In this document: positions 1 to 11,334 of the stretch, in pieces
Layout: every line of letters starts with the position of its first letter
How positions within the stretch are numbered: the first letter of the stretch is position 1
Assembly: GCA_947453825.1 (NCBI GenBank)
Contig: CANGHN010000008.1
Span: 1-64,000, forward strand
Origin: Betaproteobacteria bacterium
Lineage (GTDB): Bacteria; Pseudomonadota; Gammaproteobacteria; Burkholderiales; Burkholderiaceae
Length of the DNA: 64,000 bases
Direction: 5' to 3'
Program-made: the position numbers and the translations under genes
The notes under the pieces: model-generated
The model's database searches: none
Seen by the model: the letters and a program-made list of their open reading frames with translations, nothing else
What the model was told of the DNA's origin: nothing

Positions 1-402
1 ATTAAAGATGACGGTACTGTAACAATTGCCTCTACTTCTGCCGAAGGTATGGCTGAAGCAAAAGCGCGCATCGAAGGTATTACTGCTGAAGCTGAAGTAG
101 GAAAGATCTACGAAGGTCCAGTAGTGAAGCTGCTTGAATTCGGTGCTTTGGTAAATATTCTTCCAGGTAAAGATGGCCTATTACATATCTCAGAGATCTC
201 TAACGAGCGCGTAAAAGAGGTGAAAGACTATTTAGCTGAAGGCCAGATAGTTCGCGTGAAATTATTGGCTGCTGATGAGCGTGGACGTTTGCGTTTGTCG
301 CTCAAAGCTGCAATGGCTGATGAAGGTGGCACGATTGCCCCCTTAGCCGGTGCTGCTGAAGTTGTTGCAGAGACTGCTCCAGCATCTGGCGAATCTGCTT
401 AA
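1..402 (+). CDS. pnp: Polynucleotide phosphorylase, 3' end only
   Basis: The reading frame is open from base 1, so only the last 133 codons of the gene are present. They carry the end of the KH domain (DDGTVTIAS near the start) followed by an S1 RNA-binding domain (about residues 35-110 of the fragment; [18 protein letters not shown], then HISEIS). This KH-S1 arrangement with the motif [12 protein letters not shown] is typical of PNPase, the 3'-5' phosphorolytic exoribonuclease of the RNA degradosome. After the S1 domain comes a short Ala/Glu-rich tail. An internal ATG at 49 is not the start, since the homologous sequence continues upstream of it. The catalytic RNase PH domains lie outside the window. 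Confidence 0.95.
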   Translation: MKDDGTVTIASTSAEGMAEAKARIEGITAEAEVGKIYEGPVVKLLEFGALVNILPGKDGLLHISEISNERVKEVKDYLAEGQIVRVKLLAADERGRLRLSLKAAMADEGGTIAPLAGAAEVVAETAPASGESA

Positions 403-426
403 GTTGATTGGCGAGTAGGAGTTTCT

Positions 427-1425
427 ATGCGCGTAATTGAAATCAAAGAGTTTGGTACCCCAGAAATGCTGGTGCCAACCACTCGTCCGGATCCAGTAGC
501 TCCTGCTGCTGGGACTGGCGAAATTTTGATCAAAGTTTTAGCTGCTGGAATTAATCGTCCCGATGTTTTGCAGCGTAAGGGACACTATCCAGTTCCTGCT
601 GGCGCTTCTGATATTCCTGGTTTAGAGGTTGCAGGAGAAATTATTGGTGGCGACTTATCGCATGCTGATAATCTTTTCGGCCTTAAGATTGGCGATAAAG
701 TTTGTGCATTAGTGCAGGGTGGTGGCTATGCAGATTTATGTATTGCACCCATTGCTCAGTGTTTGCCTTATCCAAAAGGATTCACCGACCTAGAGGCAGC
801 TGCCTTGCCTGAAACTTTTTATACCGTATGGAGCAATGTCTTCATGCGTGGTCAATTGTCTGAGGGTGAAACACTATTGGTTCAAGGCGGCTCAAGTGGT
901 ATTGGTGTGACTGCAATCTTAATAGCCAAAGCTTTAGGTCATAAGGTATTTGTTACTGCTGGTACAGATGAGAAGTGCGCTGCATGCGTGGCATTAGGCG
1001 CTGATCTTGCTATCAACTACAAGACGCAAGACTTTGTAGAAGAGGTGAAAAAGGCTACCGATGGTAAGGGTGTCAATGTCATTCTGGATATGGTTACTGG
1101 CGCGTACGTACAAAAAGAAATCGATTGCCTTGCTGACGATGGCCGAATCGTAATTATTGCTATTCAAGGCGGTTCAAAAGCTGAAGTGAGCACCAATCAG
1201 ATTTTGCGTCGTCGCTTAACCATTACCGGCTCAACATTGCGTCCTCGTCCAGTTTCCTTTAAGAAGCAAATTACTAAACAACTTTTTGAGAATGTATGGC
1301 CTTTGCTCAATGCGGGAAAACTAAAGCCTGTGATCTACAAAACATTTACTCTAGATCAGGCAGCTGATGCCCATCGTTTGATGGAGTCTTCTGAGCACGT
1401 CGGCAAAATTGTTTTAACTGTTTAG
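427..1425 (+). CDS. NAD(P)H:quinone oxidoreductase, PIG3 type
   Basis: 332-residue medium-chain dehydrogenase/reductase of the zinc-free quinone oxidoreductase branch. The N-terminal GroES-like domain has the family string GINRPDVLQRKGHYP near residues 40-55. A Rossmann nucleotide-binding fold begins at GGSSGIG (about 155-161). The C-terminal HVGKIVLTV closes the PIG3 pattern. No zinc-ligand cysteine set is visible. It probably reduces quinones with NADPH in the cytosol; the physiological substrate is unknown. A purine-rich ribosome site (GTAGGAG) precedes the ATG. It lies 24 bp after pnp and 18 bp before tpiA, so co-transcription is likely. Confidence 0.88.
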   Translation: MRVIEIKEFGTPEMLVPTTRPDPVAPAAGTGEILIKVLAAGINRPDVLQRKGHYPVPAGASDIPGLEVAGEIIGGDLSHADNLFGLKIGDKVCALVQGGGYADLCIAPIAQCLPYPKGFTDLEAAALPETFYTVWSNVFMRGQLSEGETLLVQGGSSGIGVTAILIAKALGHKVFVTAGTDEKCAACVALGADLAINYKTQDFVEEVKKATDGKGVNVILDMVTGAYVQKEIDCLADDGRIVIIAIQGGSKAEVSTNQILRRRLTITGSTLRPRPVSFKKQITKQLFENVWPLLNAGKLKPVIYKTFTLDQAADAHRLMESSEHVGKIVLTV

Positions 1426-1443
1426 AAATCATCTTTGACCCAT

Positions 1444-2202
1444 ATGCGACCACTCATTGTTATTGGTAACTGGAAAATGAATGGCAATCTTGCAAGCAAT
1501 CAAGATTGGATCAAGACGGTTGCGCGCGGCATGGAGAGCGGCATGCCCTCAGGTCGTCAATTTGCTGTTTGCCCTCCGTTCCCGTATTTGAGTCAATGCG
1601 CAACATTAATTAAAGAACATTCTTTAGCCTTTTTAAGTTTGGGGGCTCAAGATACCTCAGCCCATGAAGTGGGTGCCTATACTGGCGAGGTGAGCTCTGT
1701 AATGCTCAAAGAGATGGCTTGTAAATATGTCATCGTTGGCCATTCTGAGCGACGTCAAATGCACCACGAGGCTGATGAAATCATTGCAGCTAAAGCATTG
1801 CAGGTATTGGATGCTGGTATGACGCCTGTGATTTGTGTGGGTGAAACTGCGGATGAAAAAAATTCAGGTAGGGCGGTTGAGGTTGTGCGCGGACAAGTAG
1901 CAAAGCAATTGATGGTCTTGCAGGATCGCTTAGCTGATTGCTTGATTGCTTATGAGCCTGTATGGGCGATTGGCACCGGCAAGGTTGCTAGCGCACAAGT
2001 TGCACAGGATATGCATCGTGCTATTCGTTTGCAATTGGCTGAATTTGATGAGGACGTTGCTTCTCATGTTGGAATTTTGTACGGCGGTAGTATCAAATCT
2101 GATAATGCTGTTGAATTGTTTGCCATGCCAGATATTGATGGTGGATTAGTTGGGGGCGCATCATTAGATCCCCAAGAGTTTCTTGCCATTTGTCAGGCGT
2201 AG
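1444..2202 (+). CDS. tpiA: Triosephosphate isomerase
   Basis: Interconverts dihydroxyacetone phosphate and glyceraldehyde 3-phosphate in glycolysis and gluconeogenesis. Signature elements are NWKMNGN at the N-terminus (substrate Asn and Lys), GHSERR with the catalytic His near residue 100, and YEPVWAIGTGK with the catalytic Glu near 171 followed by the flexible loop. GILYGGSIKSDN and GGLVGGASL form the C-terminal phosphate-binding loops. Length (252 aa) is normal. I chose the ATG at 1444; an in-frame TTG at 1435 would add three residues (M-T-H). Neither has a good ribosome site. It sits directly upstream of secG, as in other Burkholderiales. Confidence 0.96.
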   Translation: MRPLIVIGNWKMNGNLASNQDWIKTVARGMESGMPSGRQFAVCPPFPYLSQCATLIKEHSLAFLSLGAQDTSAHEVGAYTGEVSSVMLKEMACKYVIVGHSERRQMHHEADEIIAAKALQVLDAGMTPVICVGETADEKNSGRAVEVVRGQVAKQLMVLQDRLADCLIAYEPVWAIGTGKVASAQVAQDMHRAIRLQLAEFDEDVASHVGILYGGSIKSDNAVELFAMPDIDGGLVGGASLDPQEFLAICQA

Positions 2203-2223
2203 TTTTTTAATTGGAGATCAGCT

Positions 2224-2568
2224 GTGGAATGGTTTAAGACTTTATTAATCGTGTTTCAGGTAATTTCAGCTTTGGCTGTGATTTTGTTAGTGCTCTTACA
2301 GCAAGGTAAAGGCGCTGATATGGGTGCTGCTTTTGGTTCTGGTGCTTCCGGCAGTCTATTTGGAGCAAGCGGTTCAGCCAACTTTTTATCCCATACTACG
2401 GCTGTTTTTGCAGCAGTTTTCTTTATCAGCACTCTTGGGATTACTTGGTTAGGCAATAAGAAGGAAGTTAGTCCCGGTGTTTTGTCTGGAACTGTTGCTC
2501 CCGTGGTCACTCCAGCGGCTCCAGTAGCACCCGTTCAAGACCCATCTAAGCCTGCAGTTCCTAAGTAA
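2224..2568 (+). CDS. secG: Protein-export membrane protein SecG
   Basis: Small subunit of the SecYEG translocon in the inner membrane. Two hydrophobic helices (about residues 4-22 and 55-75) flank the conserved Gly/Ser-rich loop QQGKGADMGAAFGSGASGS, which is diagnostic for SecG. The tail after residue 85 is Pro/Val/Ala-rich. The start is GTG at 2224, preceded by TTGGAG at a suitable distance. 114 residues is normal for the family. It lies between tpiA and tRNA-Leu, a common proteobacterial arrangement. Confidence 0.95.
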   Translation: MEWFKTLLIVFQVISALAVILLVLLQQGKGADMGAAFGSGASGSLFGASGSANFLSHTTAVFAAVFFISTLGITWLGNKKEVSPGVLSGTVAPVVTPAAPVAPVQDPSKPAVPK

Positions 2569-2654
2569 AAAAGTCAGGTTTTACGGATTTATCTGCTTCT
2601 AAATTGGGGTAGTTCAGTTGTGCAATGCAGTAGAATTGACAGGTTTTGCAAGAT

Positions 2655-2739
2655 GCCGACGTGGTGAAATTGGTAGACACGCTATCTTGAGGGGGTAGTG
2701 GCTTAGGCTGTGCGAGTTCGAGTCTCGCCGTCGGCACCA
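2655..2739 (+). tRNA. tRNA-Leu(GAG)
   Basis: The acceptor stem GCCGACG (2655-2661) pairs with CGTCGGC (2729-2735), followed by discriminator A and an encoded CCA (2737-2739). The anticodon stem CTATC/GGTAG encloses the loop TTGAGGG, giving anticodon GAG (Leu, CUY codons). A long variable arm (GTGGCTTAGGCTGT region) and the T-loop GTTCGAGTC are present, as expected of a class II tRNA. A TAGAAT hexamer about 25 bp upstream could be a -10 element, but I see no good -35. Confidence 0.97.
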
Positions 2740-2848
2740 AAATGAAGAATTTGTACGAGTATTTGCTCTAAATCAATGTTTTACATAGCTGAATCATCGA
2801 AAATTTTATTGTTTTTAAGAATTACCAGACGAACGACTCAGGGCCATT

Positions 2849-3208
2849 TTGAATCTCGCTAATTATTTTCCTGTACTGCTTTTCATCCTCGTAGGTATTG
2901 GGGTGGGTCTGGTCCCCATGTTCCTCGGTAAAATTTTGGCTCCATCGAAGCCTAACGCTGAAAAACTCTCTCCTTATGAGTGTGGATTTGAAGCATTCGA
3001 AGATGCGCGTATGAAGTTTGACGTGCGCTACTACCTCATTGCCATTCTGTTTATTCTATTTGACCTAGAAACAGCCTTTTTGTTTCCGTGGGGCGTTGCT
3101 CTTCGCGATATAGGTTGGTTTGGTTACGCCTCTATGGTCATTTTCCTCTTGGAATTCATTGTTGGATTTGTATACATCTGGAAAAAGGGCGCCCTGGACT
3201 GGGAGTAA
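2849..3208 (+). CDS. nuoA: NADH-quinone oxidoreductase subunit A
   Basis: First gene of the complex I operon; a small three-helix membrane-arm subunit near the quinone site. Helices lie at about residues 6-28, 62-82 and 90-110. The conserved loop [20 protein letters not shown] contains the Cys that shifts exposure in the active/deactive transition of complex I in other organisms. The likely start is TTG at 2849, because no ATG or GTG occurs in frame before the conserved NYFPVLLF segment. 119 residues matches the family. Its end is five bases before nuoB. Confidence 0.95.
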
Positions 3209-3213
3209 TCAAT

Positions 3214-3696
3214 ATGGCATTAGAGGGCGTTCTCAAAGAAGGATTTGTTACAACTACTGCGGATCAGTTGATCAACTGGACACGCAATGGTTCTCTATGG
3301 CCGATGACCTTTGGTCTGGCTTGCTGCGCTGTCGAGATGATGCACGCAGGCGCTTCCCGTTATGACTTGGACCGCTTTGGCGTAGTGTTTCGTCCATCGC
3401 CGCGTCAATCTGACTTAATGATTGTTGCTGGAACACTATGCAATAAGATGGCTCCCGCATTACGTAAGGTGTATGACCAGATGCCAGAGCCTCGCTGGGT
3501 TATTTCTATGGGTTCTTGTGCGAATGGTGGTGGTTACTACCATAACTCCTATTCGGTGGTGCGTGGTTGCGACAGGATTGTGCCCGTAGACATTTATGTT
3601 CCTGGCTGCCCTCCAACTGCAGAAGCTCTGATCTACGGAATTATTCAATTGCAATCGAAGATTGCACGTACTAGTACGATTGCGCGGAAGGCTTAA
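3214..3696 (+). CDS. nuoB: NADH-quinone oxidoreductase subunit B
   Basis: Peripheral-arm subunit holding the terminal [4Fe-4S] cluster N2, which passes electrons to quinone. The cluster ligands are visible as the tandem cysteines of [13 protein letters not shown], the Cys of GSCANGG and the Cys of [11 protein letters not shown]. The frame stays open upstream to 3088 inside nuoA, but ATG 3214 gives the family N-terminus ([11 protein letters not shown]) and the normal length of 160 aa. It sits five bases after nuoA and three before nuoC. Confidence 0.97.
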
Positions 3697-3699
3697 GCG

Positions 3700-4299
3700 A
3701 TGTCAGATCGTTTATCTCAATTAGCCACTAACCTAGAGAAAGTTTTAGGTAAACGCATTCACTCAATTGAGACTGCTTTAGGTGAGGTAACTGTTGTTCT
3801 GCACACAGATACGTATTTTGAATCTGCCATGCTTCTGCGGGACGATCCATTATTAGCTTTCGAGCAGTTGATTGATTTATGCGGTGTTGATTATCAAGAC
3901 TTCCGTGATGGCGCTTGGGGTGGTCAACGTTTTGCAGTTGTGACTCATTTACTTTCGCTTAAGCATAACTGGCGCTTGCGTTTACGTGTGTTTGCCTCAG
4001 ACGAAACTTACCCACTAGTGGCATCCATTACACCAGTTTGGAATTGTGCAAACTGGTTTGAACGTGAGGCATTTGACCTCTATGGCATCTTGTTTGAGGG
4101 TCACAATGACTTGCGTCGTATTTTGACTGACTATGGTTTTATTGGGCACCCATTCAGAAAAGATTTCCCTATCAGTGGCAATGTAGAAATGCGTTATGAC
4201 CCAGAGTTAAAACGCGTTGTCTATCAACCTGTCACGATTGAAGCGCGTGAAATTACTCCGCGTATTGTTCGCGAAGAGCAGTACGGAGGTCCGGTTTAA
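3700..4299 (+). CDS. nuoC: NADH-quinone oxidoreductase subunit C
   Basis: 30-kDa-type peripheral subunit that scaffolds the junction between nuoB and nuoD. The hallmark segment [12 protein letters not shown] appears here as [18 protein letters not shown] (about residues 118-135), followed by [19 protein letters not shown]. nuoC and nuoD are separate genes, unlike the nuoCD fusion of E. coli. The C-terminus ends with REEQYGGPV. Length 199 aa is normal. The gene begins three bases after the nuoB stop. Confidence 0.96.
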   Translation: MSDRLSQLATNLEKVLGKRIHSIETALGEVTVVLHTDTYFESAMLLRDDPLLAFEQLIDLCGVDYQDFRDGAWGGQRFAVVTHLLSLKHNWRLRLRVFASDETYPLVASITPVWNCANWFEREAFDLYGILFEGHNDLRRILTDYGFIGHPFRKDFPISGNVEMRYDPELKRVVYQPVTIEAREITPRIVREEQYGGPV

Positions 4300-4302
4300 G
4301 TC

Positions 4303-5556
4303 ATGGCAAAAATTAAGAACTACACCCTCAATTTTGGTCCTCAACATCCTGCAGCTCATGGCGTTTTGCGTCTAGTACTTGAGCTTGATGGTGAGGTCAT
4401 TCAGCGCGCTGATCCACATATTGGTTTATTGCATCGTGCCACAGAGAAGTTAGCCGAGACGCGCACTTGGATTCAGAACGTTCCATATATGGATCGTTTG
4501 GACTACGTGTCTATGATGTCAAATGAGCATGCTTATGTCATGGCCATTGAGAAGTTATTGCAGGTTGATGTTCCTTTACGTGCCCAATATATCCGTGTGA
4601 TGTATGACGAACTCACCCGTTTGTTAAATCACTTGCTCTGGATTGGCTGTCATGGTCTTGACGTTGGTGCAATGGCAGTGTTCTTGTATGCCTTCCGTGA
4701 TCGTGAAGATATTTTCGACATGTATGAGGCGGTATCGGGTGCACGCATGCATGCAGCTTACTATCGCCCTGGCGGCGTCTACCGTGATTTGCCAGATCAA
4801 ATGGCTCAGTACAGTAACTCAAAGATTCGCAGTACGTCAGCTGTTAAGCGTTTAAATGAAAACCGTAGTGGATCTTTGCTCGATTTTATTGAGCAGTTTG
4901 CTAATGGATTTGATGCGAATGTTGATGAGTATTGCAATCTCTTGACTGATAACCGTATCTGGAAACAGCGTCTAGTAAACATCGGCATTGTTAGTCCAGA
5001 GCGAGCATTGCAACTTGGATTTACTGGTCCCATGTTGCGCGGTTCTGGTTTTGAATGGGATTTACGCAAGAAGCAACCATACGAAGTTTATGATCGTCTC
5101 GACTTTGATATTCCGGTAGGTGTTAATGGCGACTCATACGATCGTTACTTGGTTCGCATGGAAGAGATGCGTCAATCAAATCGCATCATCAAACAATGTG
5201 TTGCTTGGTTAAAAGCTAATCCAGGCCCTGTCATGAGCGATAACCATAAGGTTGCTCCACCTAAGCGCGTGGATATGAAGACCAATATGGAAGAGCTGAT
5301 TCACCACTTCAAACTCTTTACTGAAGGTATTCACGTTCCTGATGGTGAGGCTTACTCTGCTGTTGAGCATCCAAAAGGTGAGTTCGGCATCTATTTGATT
5401 TCTGATGGCGCTAATAAGCCATACCGCATGAAGATTCGCGCCCCAGGATTTGTGCACCTTTCCGCCATGGATGAGATGTCTCGTGGCCATATGTTGGCTG
5501 ATGCCGTAACCATTATTGGTACGCAGGATATTGTGTTCGGGGAGATTGACCGCTAA
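4303..5556 (+). CDS. nuoD: NADH-quinone oxidoreductase subunit D
   Basis: 49-kDa subunit lining the quinone pocket of complex I, evolutionarily related to the large subunit of [NiFe] hydrogenases. Conserved pieces are [22 protein letters not shown] at the N-terminus (His residues of the quinone pocket), [11 protein letters not shown] and MMSNEHAY. The C-terminus carries the family ending DIVFGEIDR. 417 aa is the usual length. It is three bases downstream of nuoC and 23 before nuoE. Confidence 0.97.
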   Translation: MAKIKNYTLNFGPQHPAAHGVLRLVLELDGEVIQRADPHIGLLHRATEKLAETRTWIQNVPYMDRLDYVSMMSNEHAYVMAIEKLLQVDVPLRAQYIRVMYDELTRLLNHLLWIGCHGLDVGAMAVFLYAFRDREDIFDMYEAVSGARMHAAYYRPGGVYRDLPDQMAQYSNSKIRSTSAVKRLNENRSGSLLDFIEQFANGFDANVDEYCNLLTDNRIWKQRLVNIGIVSPERALQLGFTGPMLRGSGFEWDLRKKQPYEVYDRLDFDIPVGVNGDSYDRYLVRMEEMRQSNRIIKQCVAWLKANPGPVMSDNHKVAPPKRVDMKTNMEELIHHFKLFTEGIHVPDGEAYSAVEHPKGEFGIYLISDGANKPYRMKIRAPGFVHLSAMDEMSRGHMLADAVTIIGTQDIVFGEIDR

Positions 5557-5579
5557 TAGAGCGTGCCAAGGATTATTTA

Positions 5580-6086
5580 ATGACAACCACTCTTCAACTC
5601 TCTGATAAAACGCTGGCAGATATTGCTCGTAACGTTGCTAAATACCCACCAGAGCAAAAGCAGTCTGCTGTGATGGCTTCACTAATTGCTGCTCAAACTG
5701 AATTGGGCTGGGTTTCTCCTGACGTGATAGCAATAGTCGCCAATATTTTGGAAATGCCAACCATTGCAGTTGAGGAAGTCGCAACTTTCTACAATATGTA
5801 CAACACCAAACCTATTGGTAAGTTCAAGCTAGTCATTTGCACTAATTTACCTTGTCAATTAACTCATGGTGAAACAGCGGCTACGTATTTAAAAGAAACT
5901 TTAGGTATTGGCTTTAATGAAACCACTCCTTGTGGCACCTTTACTCTAAAAGAGGGTGAGTGCATGGGTGCATGCGGCGACTCCCCGGTGATGCTTGTCA
6001 ATGACAAGCGTATGTGTAGCTTTATGAGTAAAGAAAAAATTGATTCGCTTCTCAGTGAACTTCGTGCAGAAGGAAAGGCAGCATGA
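5580..6086 (+). CDS. nuoE: NADH-quinone oxidoreductase subunit E
   Basis: 24-kDa thioredoxin-like subunit of the NADH-dehydrogenase module, holding [2Fe-2S] cluster N1a. The four ligands are visible as CTNLPC (C-x4-C) and ECMGAC (C-x3-C). The N-terminal helical part contains [18 protein letters not shown], which is characteristic of the family. Its last codons overlap the nuoF start by four bases (ATGA), suggesting translational coupling of the two partners. Confidence 0.96.
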   Translation: MTTTLQLSDKTLADIARNVAKYPPEQKQSAVMASLIAAQTELGWVSPDVIAIVANILEMPTIAVEEVATFYNMYNTKPIGKFKLVICTNLPCQLTHGETAATYLKETLGIGFNETTPCGTFTLKEGECMGACGDSPVMLVNDKRMCSFMSKEKIDSLLSELRAEGKAA

Positions 6087-7381
6087 CCAGCTTGCACGAT
6101 CGTCACATAAAGCCTTTAATCCTTGCAGGATTAAATGGAGATAACTGGCGCTTAAAGGATTACGAAAGTCGTGGTGGCTATCAACAATTACGTCGTTTGT
6201 TGGGCGATAAGGTTGCACCCGATTCCATCATTGCTGAATTAAAAGCGTCTTCATTACGTGGTCGTGGTGGTGCGGGCTTCCCAACGGGATTGAAGTGGAG
6301 CTTCATGCCACGTCAGTTTCCAGGACAAAAATATTTAGTTTGTAATAGCGATGAAGGTGAGCCTGGCACATTCAAAGACCGTGACATCATGCGCTACAAC
6401 CCTCATGCTTTGATTGAGGGCATGATTATTGGCGCTTACACCATGGGTATCAGCGTAGGCTACAACTATATCCACGGGGAAATCTGGGAAGTGTACTCAC
6501 GCTTCGAAGAAGCTTTGGAAGAAGCTCGCGCTGCTGGCTATTTAGGCGACAAGATTATGGGAAGTGATTTCTCCTTCCAATTACATGCGTCTCCAGGTTG
6601 GGGTGCCTATATCTGCGGTGAAGAAACTGCACTGCTGGAGTCATTAGAGGGTAAAAAAGGCCAGCCTCGCTTTAAACCTCCATTCCCAGCTAGCTTTGGT
6701 TTGTATGGCAAACCAACGACGATTAACAATACCGAAACATTTGCGGCGGTGCCTTTTGTCCTGGCCATTGGTGGTCAAGCTTATTTAGAGCTCGGTAAAC
6801 CCAACAACGGCGGTACGAAAATTTTCTCTGTCTCTGGCGACGTAGTACATCCTGGAAATTATGAGGTTCCATTAGGTACACCTTTTGCTGACTTGCTAAA
6901 GCTTGCTGGCGGCATGCGTGATGGTATGGCGCTAAAAGCAGTAATTCCTGGAGGATCTTCTGCGCCAGTGATTCCGGGTGTGCAGATGATGGATCTGACT
7001 ATGGATTACGACAGCATTGCTAAAGCAGGGTCTATGCTAGGTTCTGGCGCGGTAATCGTCATGAATGAAACACGTTGTATGGTTCGCGCCTTAGAGCGCC
7101 TGTCTTATTTCTATCATGAAGAATCTTGCGGTCAATGCACCCCATGTCGTGAGGGTACTGGCTGGTTATGGCGCATTGTGCATCGGATTGAGCATGGCCA
7201 GGGACGTATTGAGGATTTAGATTTACTAAATGATGTAGCAGCAAATATTCAAGGACGTACGATTTGTGCATTGGGTGATGCTGCTGCTATGCCGGTGCGT
7301 GGCATGCTAAAGCATTACATGGATGAATTTGCTTATCACGTAGAACATAAGCGCTGCTTAGATTCTGCAAAACCTTTATAA
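6083..7381 (+). CDS. nuoF: NADH-quinone oxidoreductase subunit F
   Basis: 51-kDa subunit that binds NADH and FMN and carries [4Fe-4S] cluster N3. The NADH site is [15 protein letters not shown], the FMN region is [17 protein letters not shown], and the cluster ligands are [17 protein letters not shown] plus the downstream Cys of [12 protein letters not shown]. 432 aa is the standard length. It overlaps nuoE by four bases. Confidence 0.97.
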   Translation: MTSLHDRHIKPLILAGLNGDNWRLKDYESRGGYQQLRRLLGDKVAPDSIIAELKASSLRGRGGAGFPTGLKWSFMPRQFPGQKYLVCNSDEGEPGTFKDRDIMRYNPHALIEGMIIGAYTMGISVGYNYIHGEIWEVYSRFEEALEEARAAGYLGDKIMGSDFSFQLHASPGWGAYICGEETALLESLEGKKGQPRFKPPFPASFGLYGKPTTINNTETFAAVPFVLAIGGQAYLELGKPNNGGTKIFSVSGDVVHPGNYEVPLGTPFADLLKLAGGMRDGMALKAVIPGGSSAPVIPGVQMMDLTMDYDSIAKAGSMLGSGAVIVMNETRCMVRALERLSYFYHEESCGQCTPCREGTGWLWRIVHRIEHGQGRIEDLDLLNDVAANIQGRTICALGDAAAMPVRGMLKHYMDEFAYHVEHKRCLDSAKPL

Positions 7382-7412
7382 GTTATTGAGTACGGGACAT
7401 CTTAAAGTGAGC

Positions 7413-9728
7413 ATGGTTGAAATCGAATTAGATGGTAAGACGGTAGAAGTTCCGCAAGGTTCGATGGTGATGCACGCTGCGAGCAAGCTTGGCACTTATG
7501 TTCCCCACTTTTGCTACCACAAGAAATTATCGATCGCTGCTAATTGCCGCATGTGTTTAGTAGAGGTTGAGAAAGCTCCAAAGCCATTGCCTGCTTGCGC
7601 TACTCCGGTAACTCAGGGCATGAAGGTCTTTACGCATTCTGCAAAAGCAGTAGAAGCGCAACGCTCTGTGATGGAGTTTTTACTTATCAATCATCCCTTA
7701 GATTGCCCAATATGCGATCAGGGTGGTGAGTGTCAGTTGCAAGACTTAGCAGTGGGTTACGGTAAATCCAATTCTCGCTACGAAGAAGAAAAGCGCGTCG
7801 TCTTTCATAAGAATGTTGGTCCGCTAATCTCCATGCAAGAGATGAGCCGTTGCATTCATTGCACACGTTGTGTTCGTTTTGGCCAAGAAGTTGCTGGTGT
7901 GATGGAATTGGGCATGATTAACCGTGGTGAGCATTCAGAAATTACTACCTTTGTTGGTCAAACGGTTGATTCAGAACTCTCTGGAAATATGATTGATTTA
8001 TGCCCGGTAGGTGCGTTGACTAGTAAACCGTTTCGCTATGCAGCCCGCACTTGGGAATTGGGTCGTAAACGCTCAGTTAGCCCCCACGATAGTTTGGGGG
8101 CGAACACGACAGTACAAACCAAAGCCAATAAAGTCATGCGTGTAGTTGCGCTAGAGAATGAAGCGATCAATGAATGCTGGATTAGTGATCGCGATCGCTT
8201 TTCTTATGAAGGCTTAAATAGCGCAGACCGCATCACATCGCCGATGGTGAAGCAGGGTGGCCAGTGGCTGGAAACCGATTGGCAGTCTGCGCTTGATTAT
8301 GTAGCCCATTCCTTGAAAACGATTGCGGCAGAAAGTGGCCCAGAATCAATTGCTGCCTTAGCCCATCCAATTTCTAGTACAGAAGAATTACATCTATTAC
8401 AAAAAATGGTTCGTGGCCTAGGCTCTAGCCAAGTTGAGACCCGTTTACGTCAAGTAGATATTAGAGCTGCTGCAAATGCACCATGGCTGGGTATGCCAGT
8501 GGCAAAGTTAAGTGAGTTAGATCGCATCCTCATCATTGGTAGCTTTTTACGCAAGGATCAGCCGGTGATTGCCGCACGTATTCGTACCGCTGCTAAACGT
8601 AGCTTACAAGTAATGCGTATCGACGCTGGTGGCGACGATTGGCTGATTCCTACTACCGGCATTGCTGCTGCGCCCAGTGCTTGGCTCAATGTTTTAAGTG
8701 AAGTTGCTTTGGCAGTTGCTAAGGCTAAATCTGTTGCGGCACCAGCTGGGATCTCTAACTTGCCAGTTTCTGAGCAAGCACAAAAGATTGCTGATAGTTT
8801 GTTGAGTGGTGCTGCTAGCTCTGTATTACTTGGATCTGCAGCAATTTCGCATCACCATGCATCTGACTTACATGTGTTGGCACAATTTATTGCCGATCAC
8901 ACCGGTGCAACACTAGGCTTCTTGCCGGTAGGTGGTAATGCTGTTGGTGCATCTTTGGTAAATGCCAATGGTGCAGGAGTTCAATCGATTCTATCTGGCG
9001 ATCGTCGTGCCGTCTTGCTCATGAATATTGAGCCAGATGCGGATTTACCAAATCCAGAGCAAGCACGTGCTGCTTTAGCGAATGCCAATACAGTGATTGC
9101 ATTGAGTGCTTATCAGAGTACGGATTTGTTGGAGGTAGCAGATGTCATTCTGCCAATCTCAACTTACTCAGAATCGGTAGCGACGTTTATCAATGCCGAA
9201 GGAAGAATTCAGACTGTGCAGCCATCAGTTAAACCACTAGGTGATTCACGTCCAGCATGGAAAGTATTGCGTGTATTGGGCGGATTACTAGATTTAGATG
9301 GCTTCTTATTCAATATGCCTGAAGAAGTCTTGGGTGAAGCTCTGGATGATGACTATTGCACGCGCTTAAACAATCAAGCAACGATGAATGCCATTGTGAA
9401 TGGCAATATGGCTCCCTACAATGGTTTAGAGCGCTTGGCTGATGTAAATATATATGCAGGCGATCAAATTGTCCGTCGATCTTCTGCTCTGCAGCTTACA
9501 CGTGATGCTAAACGTGGTAATCAAGTTGGTTTAGGTCAGGCATTATTTGCTCAGTTAGATCTTAAAGAGGGTGATGTAGTGCGCGTTAACCAAGCTAATC
9601 AGTCGGTCGATCTCCCGGCTACCCTGGAGGCAAATTTAGCACTAGGTGTAGTCAGAGTTTCAGCCGGAACGATGGCTAGTGCAAAATTAGGATCCATGTT
9701 TGGTCCTATCACTGTGAGTAAGGCATAA
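7413..9728 (+). CDS. nuoG: NADH-quinone oxidoreductase subunit G
   Basis: 75-kDa iron-sulfur subunit of the electron-input module. It starts with a plant-ferredoxin-type [2Fe-2S] domain (CRMCLVEV), then the His/Cys [4Fe-4S] motif [18 protein letters not shown] and a second set [17 protein letters not shown] ending [10 protein letters not shown]. The long remainder is a molybdopterin-oxidoreductase-like domain that is probably catalytically inactive. I chose ATG 7413 because the conserved sequence begins at MVEIELDG. In-frame TTG 7386 and GTG 7407 would give slightly longer products, and none of the three has a clear ribosome site. Confidence 0.95.
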   Translation: MVEIELDGKTVEVPQGSMVMHAASKLGTYVPHFCYHKKLSIAANCRMCLVEVEKAPKPLPACATPVTQGMKVFTHSAKAVEAQRSVMEFLLINHPLDCPICDQGGECQLQDLAVGYGKSNSRYEEEKRVVFHKNVGPLISMQEMSRCIHCTRCVRFGQEVAGVMELGMINRGEHSEITTFVGQTVDSELSGNMIDLCPVGALTSKPFRYAARTWELGRKRSVSPHDSLGANTTVQTKANKVMRVVALENEAINECWISDRDRFSYEGLNSADRITSPMVKQGGQWLETDWQSALDYVAHSLKTIAAESGPESIAALAHPISSTEELHLLQKMVRGLGSSQVETRLRQVDIRAAANAPWLGMPVAKLSELDRILIIGSFLRKDQPVIAARIRTAAKRSLQVMRIDAGGDDWLIPTTGIAAAPSAWLNVLSEVALAVAKAKSVAAPAGISNLPVSEQAQKIADSLLSGAASSVLLGSAAISHHHASDLHVLAQFIADHTGATLGFLPVGGNAVGASLVNANGAGVQSILSGDRRAVLLMNIEPDADLPNPEQARAALANANTVIALSAYQSTDLLEVADVILPISTYSESVATFINAEGRIQTVQPSVKPLGDSRPAWKVLRVLGGLLDLDGFLFNMPEEVLGEALDDDYCTRLNNQATMNAIVNGNMAPYNGLERLADVNIYAGDQIVRRSSALQLTRDAKRGNQVGLGQALFAQLDLKEGDVVRVNQANQSVDLPATLEANLALGVVRVSAGTMASAKLGSMFGPITVSKA

Positions 9729-9736
9729 AGCAAGAG

Positions 9737-10810
9737 ATGGATAATTTCTTGAATCTCATTACTACTCAAGGTGAAGCCATCTTTGGCTCACTGTGGCCGC
9801 TCGTCTGGGCTTTGGTGCGCATTGTCATTATTGTTTTACCTATGTTTGCTTGCGTAGCCTATTTAACGCTCTGGGAGCGCAAGTTGATCGGCTGGATGCA
9901 TATTCGCCTCGGGCCCAACCGCGTTGGTCCACTAGGCCTGTTGCAGCCAATTGCTGATGCTTTAAAGCTATTGATGAAGGAGATTATTTCTCCTACTCAA
10001 TCTTCTAAGGTCTTGTTCTTTATCGCGCCCATTATGGTGATCATGCCCGCCTTTGCTGCTTGGGCGGTAATCCCATTTCAAGCCAAGATGGTGCTCGCCG
10101 ATGTGAATGCGGGTTTGCTATACATCATGGCAATCTCATCGATTGGTGTTTACGGCGTGATTTTGGCTGGCTGGTCATCTAATTCTAAGTACCCATTTTT
10201 AGGGGCCATGCGTGCCTCTGCTCAAATGATTTCCTATGAGATCGCAATGGGTTTTGCTTTGGTTACTGTTCTCCTGACTTCAGGATCATTAAATCTGAGC
10301 ACCATTGTTGCTTCGCAAGAGCAAGGCTACTTTGCTAGTTTGGGATTGAATTTCTTGTCCTGGAACTGGTTGCCTTTACTCCCCATGTTCTTGATCTACT
10401 TTATTTCTGGTGTTGCTGAAACCAATCGCCACCCATTTGATGTGGTTGAAGGGGAGTCTGAGATTGTTGCTGGCCACATGGTTGAGTATTCAGGTATGTC
10501 ATTTGCGATGTTCTTCTTGGCTGAATATGCCAACATGATTCTGATTGCTGCCGTCGCATCCATCATGTTCTTGGGTGGTTGGTTGCCAATTCTGGATTTA
10601 CCTGTTCTGCGCGATATCCCTGGCTTTTTCTGGTTGTTTGGTAAGACCTTCTTCTTACTGTCCTGTGTGATTTGGTTGCGCGCTACCTTGCCGCGCTATC
10701 GCTATGACCAAATTATGCGTTTAGGCTGGAAGATTTTTATTCCCATCTCAGTATTCTGGGTGGTTGTCATCGGCGCGTGGGTCGTTTCCCCATGGAATAT
10801 TTGGAAATAA
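9737..10810 (+). CDS. nuoH: NADH-quinone oxidoreductase subunit H
   Basis: ND1-type membrane subunit linking the peripheral and membrane arms and forming part of the quinone channel. About eight hydrophobic helices are visible. Family signatures include [36 protein letters not shown] and the acidic loop [20 protein letters not shown], which contributes Glu residues near the quinone pocket. 357 aa is normal. Confidence 0.96.
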   Translation: MDNFLNLITTQGEAIFGSLWPLVWALVRIVIIVLPMFACVAYLTLWERKLIGWMHIRLGPNRVGPLGLLQPIADALKLLMKEIISPTQSSKVLFFIAPIMVIMPAFAAWAVIPFQAKMVLADVNAGLLYIMAISSIGVYGVILAGWSSNSKYPFLGAMRASAQMISYEIAMGFALVTVLLTSGSLNLSTIVASQEQGYFASLGLNFLSWNWLPLLPMFLIYFISGVAETNRHPFDVVEGESEIVAGHMVEYSGMSFAMFFLAEYANMILIAAVASIMFLGGWLPILDLPVLRDIPGFFWLFGKTFFLLSCVIWLRATLPRYRYDQIMRLGWKIFIPISVFWVVVIGAWVVSPWNIWK

Positions 10811-10821
10811 GTTGATCAATC

Positions 10822-11313
10822 ATGTTTAAGAAAATTTCCCAATTCCTCGATAGCTTGATGCTCAAAGATATTTTGACTGGTATGTCTATTACCGGTCGAT
10901 ATCTCTTTAAGCCAAAAATTACCATTCAATATCCAGAAGAGAAGACTCCCTTGTCACCGCGTTTCCGTGGCCTGCATGCACTGCGTCGCTACGAAAATGG
11001 AGAAGAGCGTTGCATTGGTTGCAAGCTTTGTGAGGCAGTCTGCCCGGCCTATGCGATCACGATTGAAACAGCAGAGCGTGATGATGGCACCCGTCGTACG
11101 ACCCGCTATGACATCGATTTAACAAAGTGTATTTTCTGTGGATTCTGTGAAGAGGCTTGTCCTGTTGACGCTATTGTAGAAACGAATATCTTTGAATATT
11201 TTGGTGACAAGCGCGGCGATCTTTATTTCACTAAAGAAATGCTCCTGGCAGTGGGCGATAAGTATGAAGGCGATATCGCCGCTAACCGTGCAGTTGATGC
11301 GCCTTATCGCTAA
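10822..11313 (+). CDS. nuoI: NADH-quinone oxidoreductase subunit I
   Basis: TYKY subunit carrying two [4Fe-4S] clusters (N6a and N6b) in the wire to N2. Both ferredoxin motifs are intact: [15 protein letters not shown] and [15 protein letters not shown]. The N-terminal amphipathic helix (residues about 1-30) anchors it at the membrane. 163 aa, normal. It starts 11 bases after nuoH. Confidence 0.97.
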   Translation: MFKKISQFLDSLMLKDILTGMSITGRYLFKPKITIQYPEEKTPLSPRFRGLHALRRYENGEERCIGCKLCEAVCPAYAITIETAERDDGTRRTTRYDIDLTKCIFCGFCEEACPVDAIVETNIFEYFGDKRGDLYFTKEMLLAVGDKYEGDIAANRAVDAPYR

Positions 11314-11334
11314 TCGAATAGAGTACACATCACT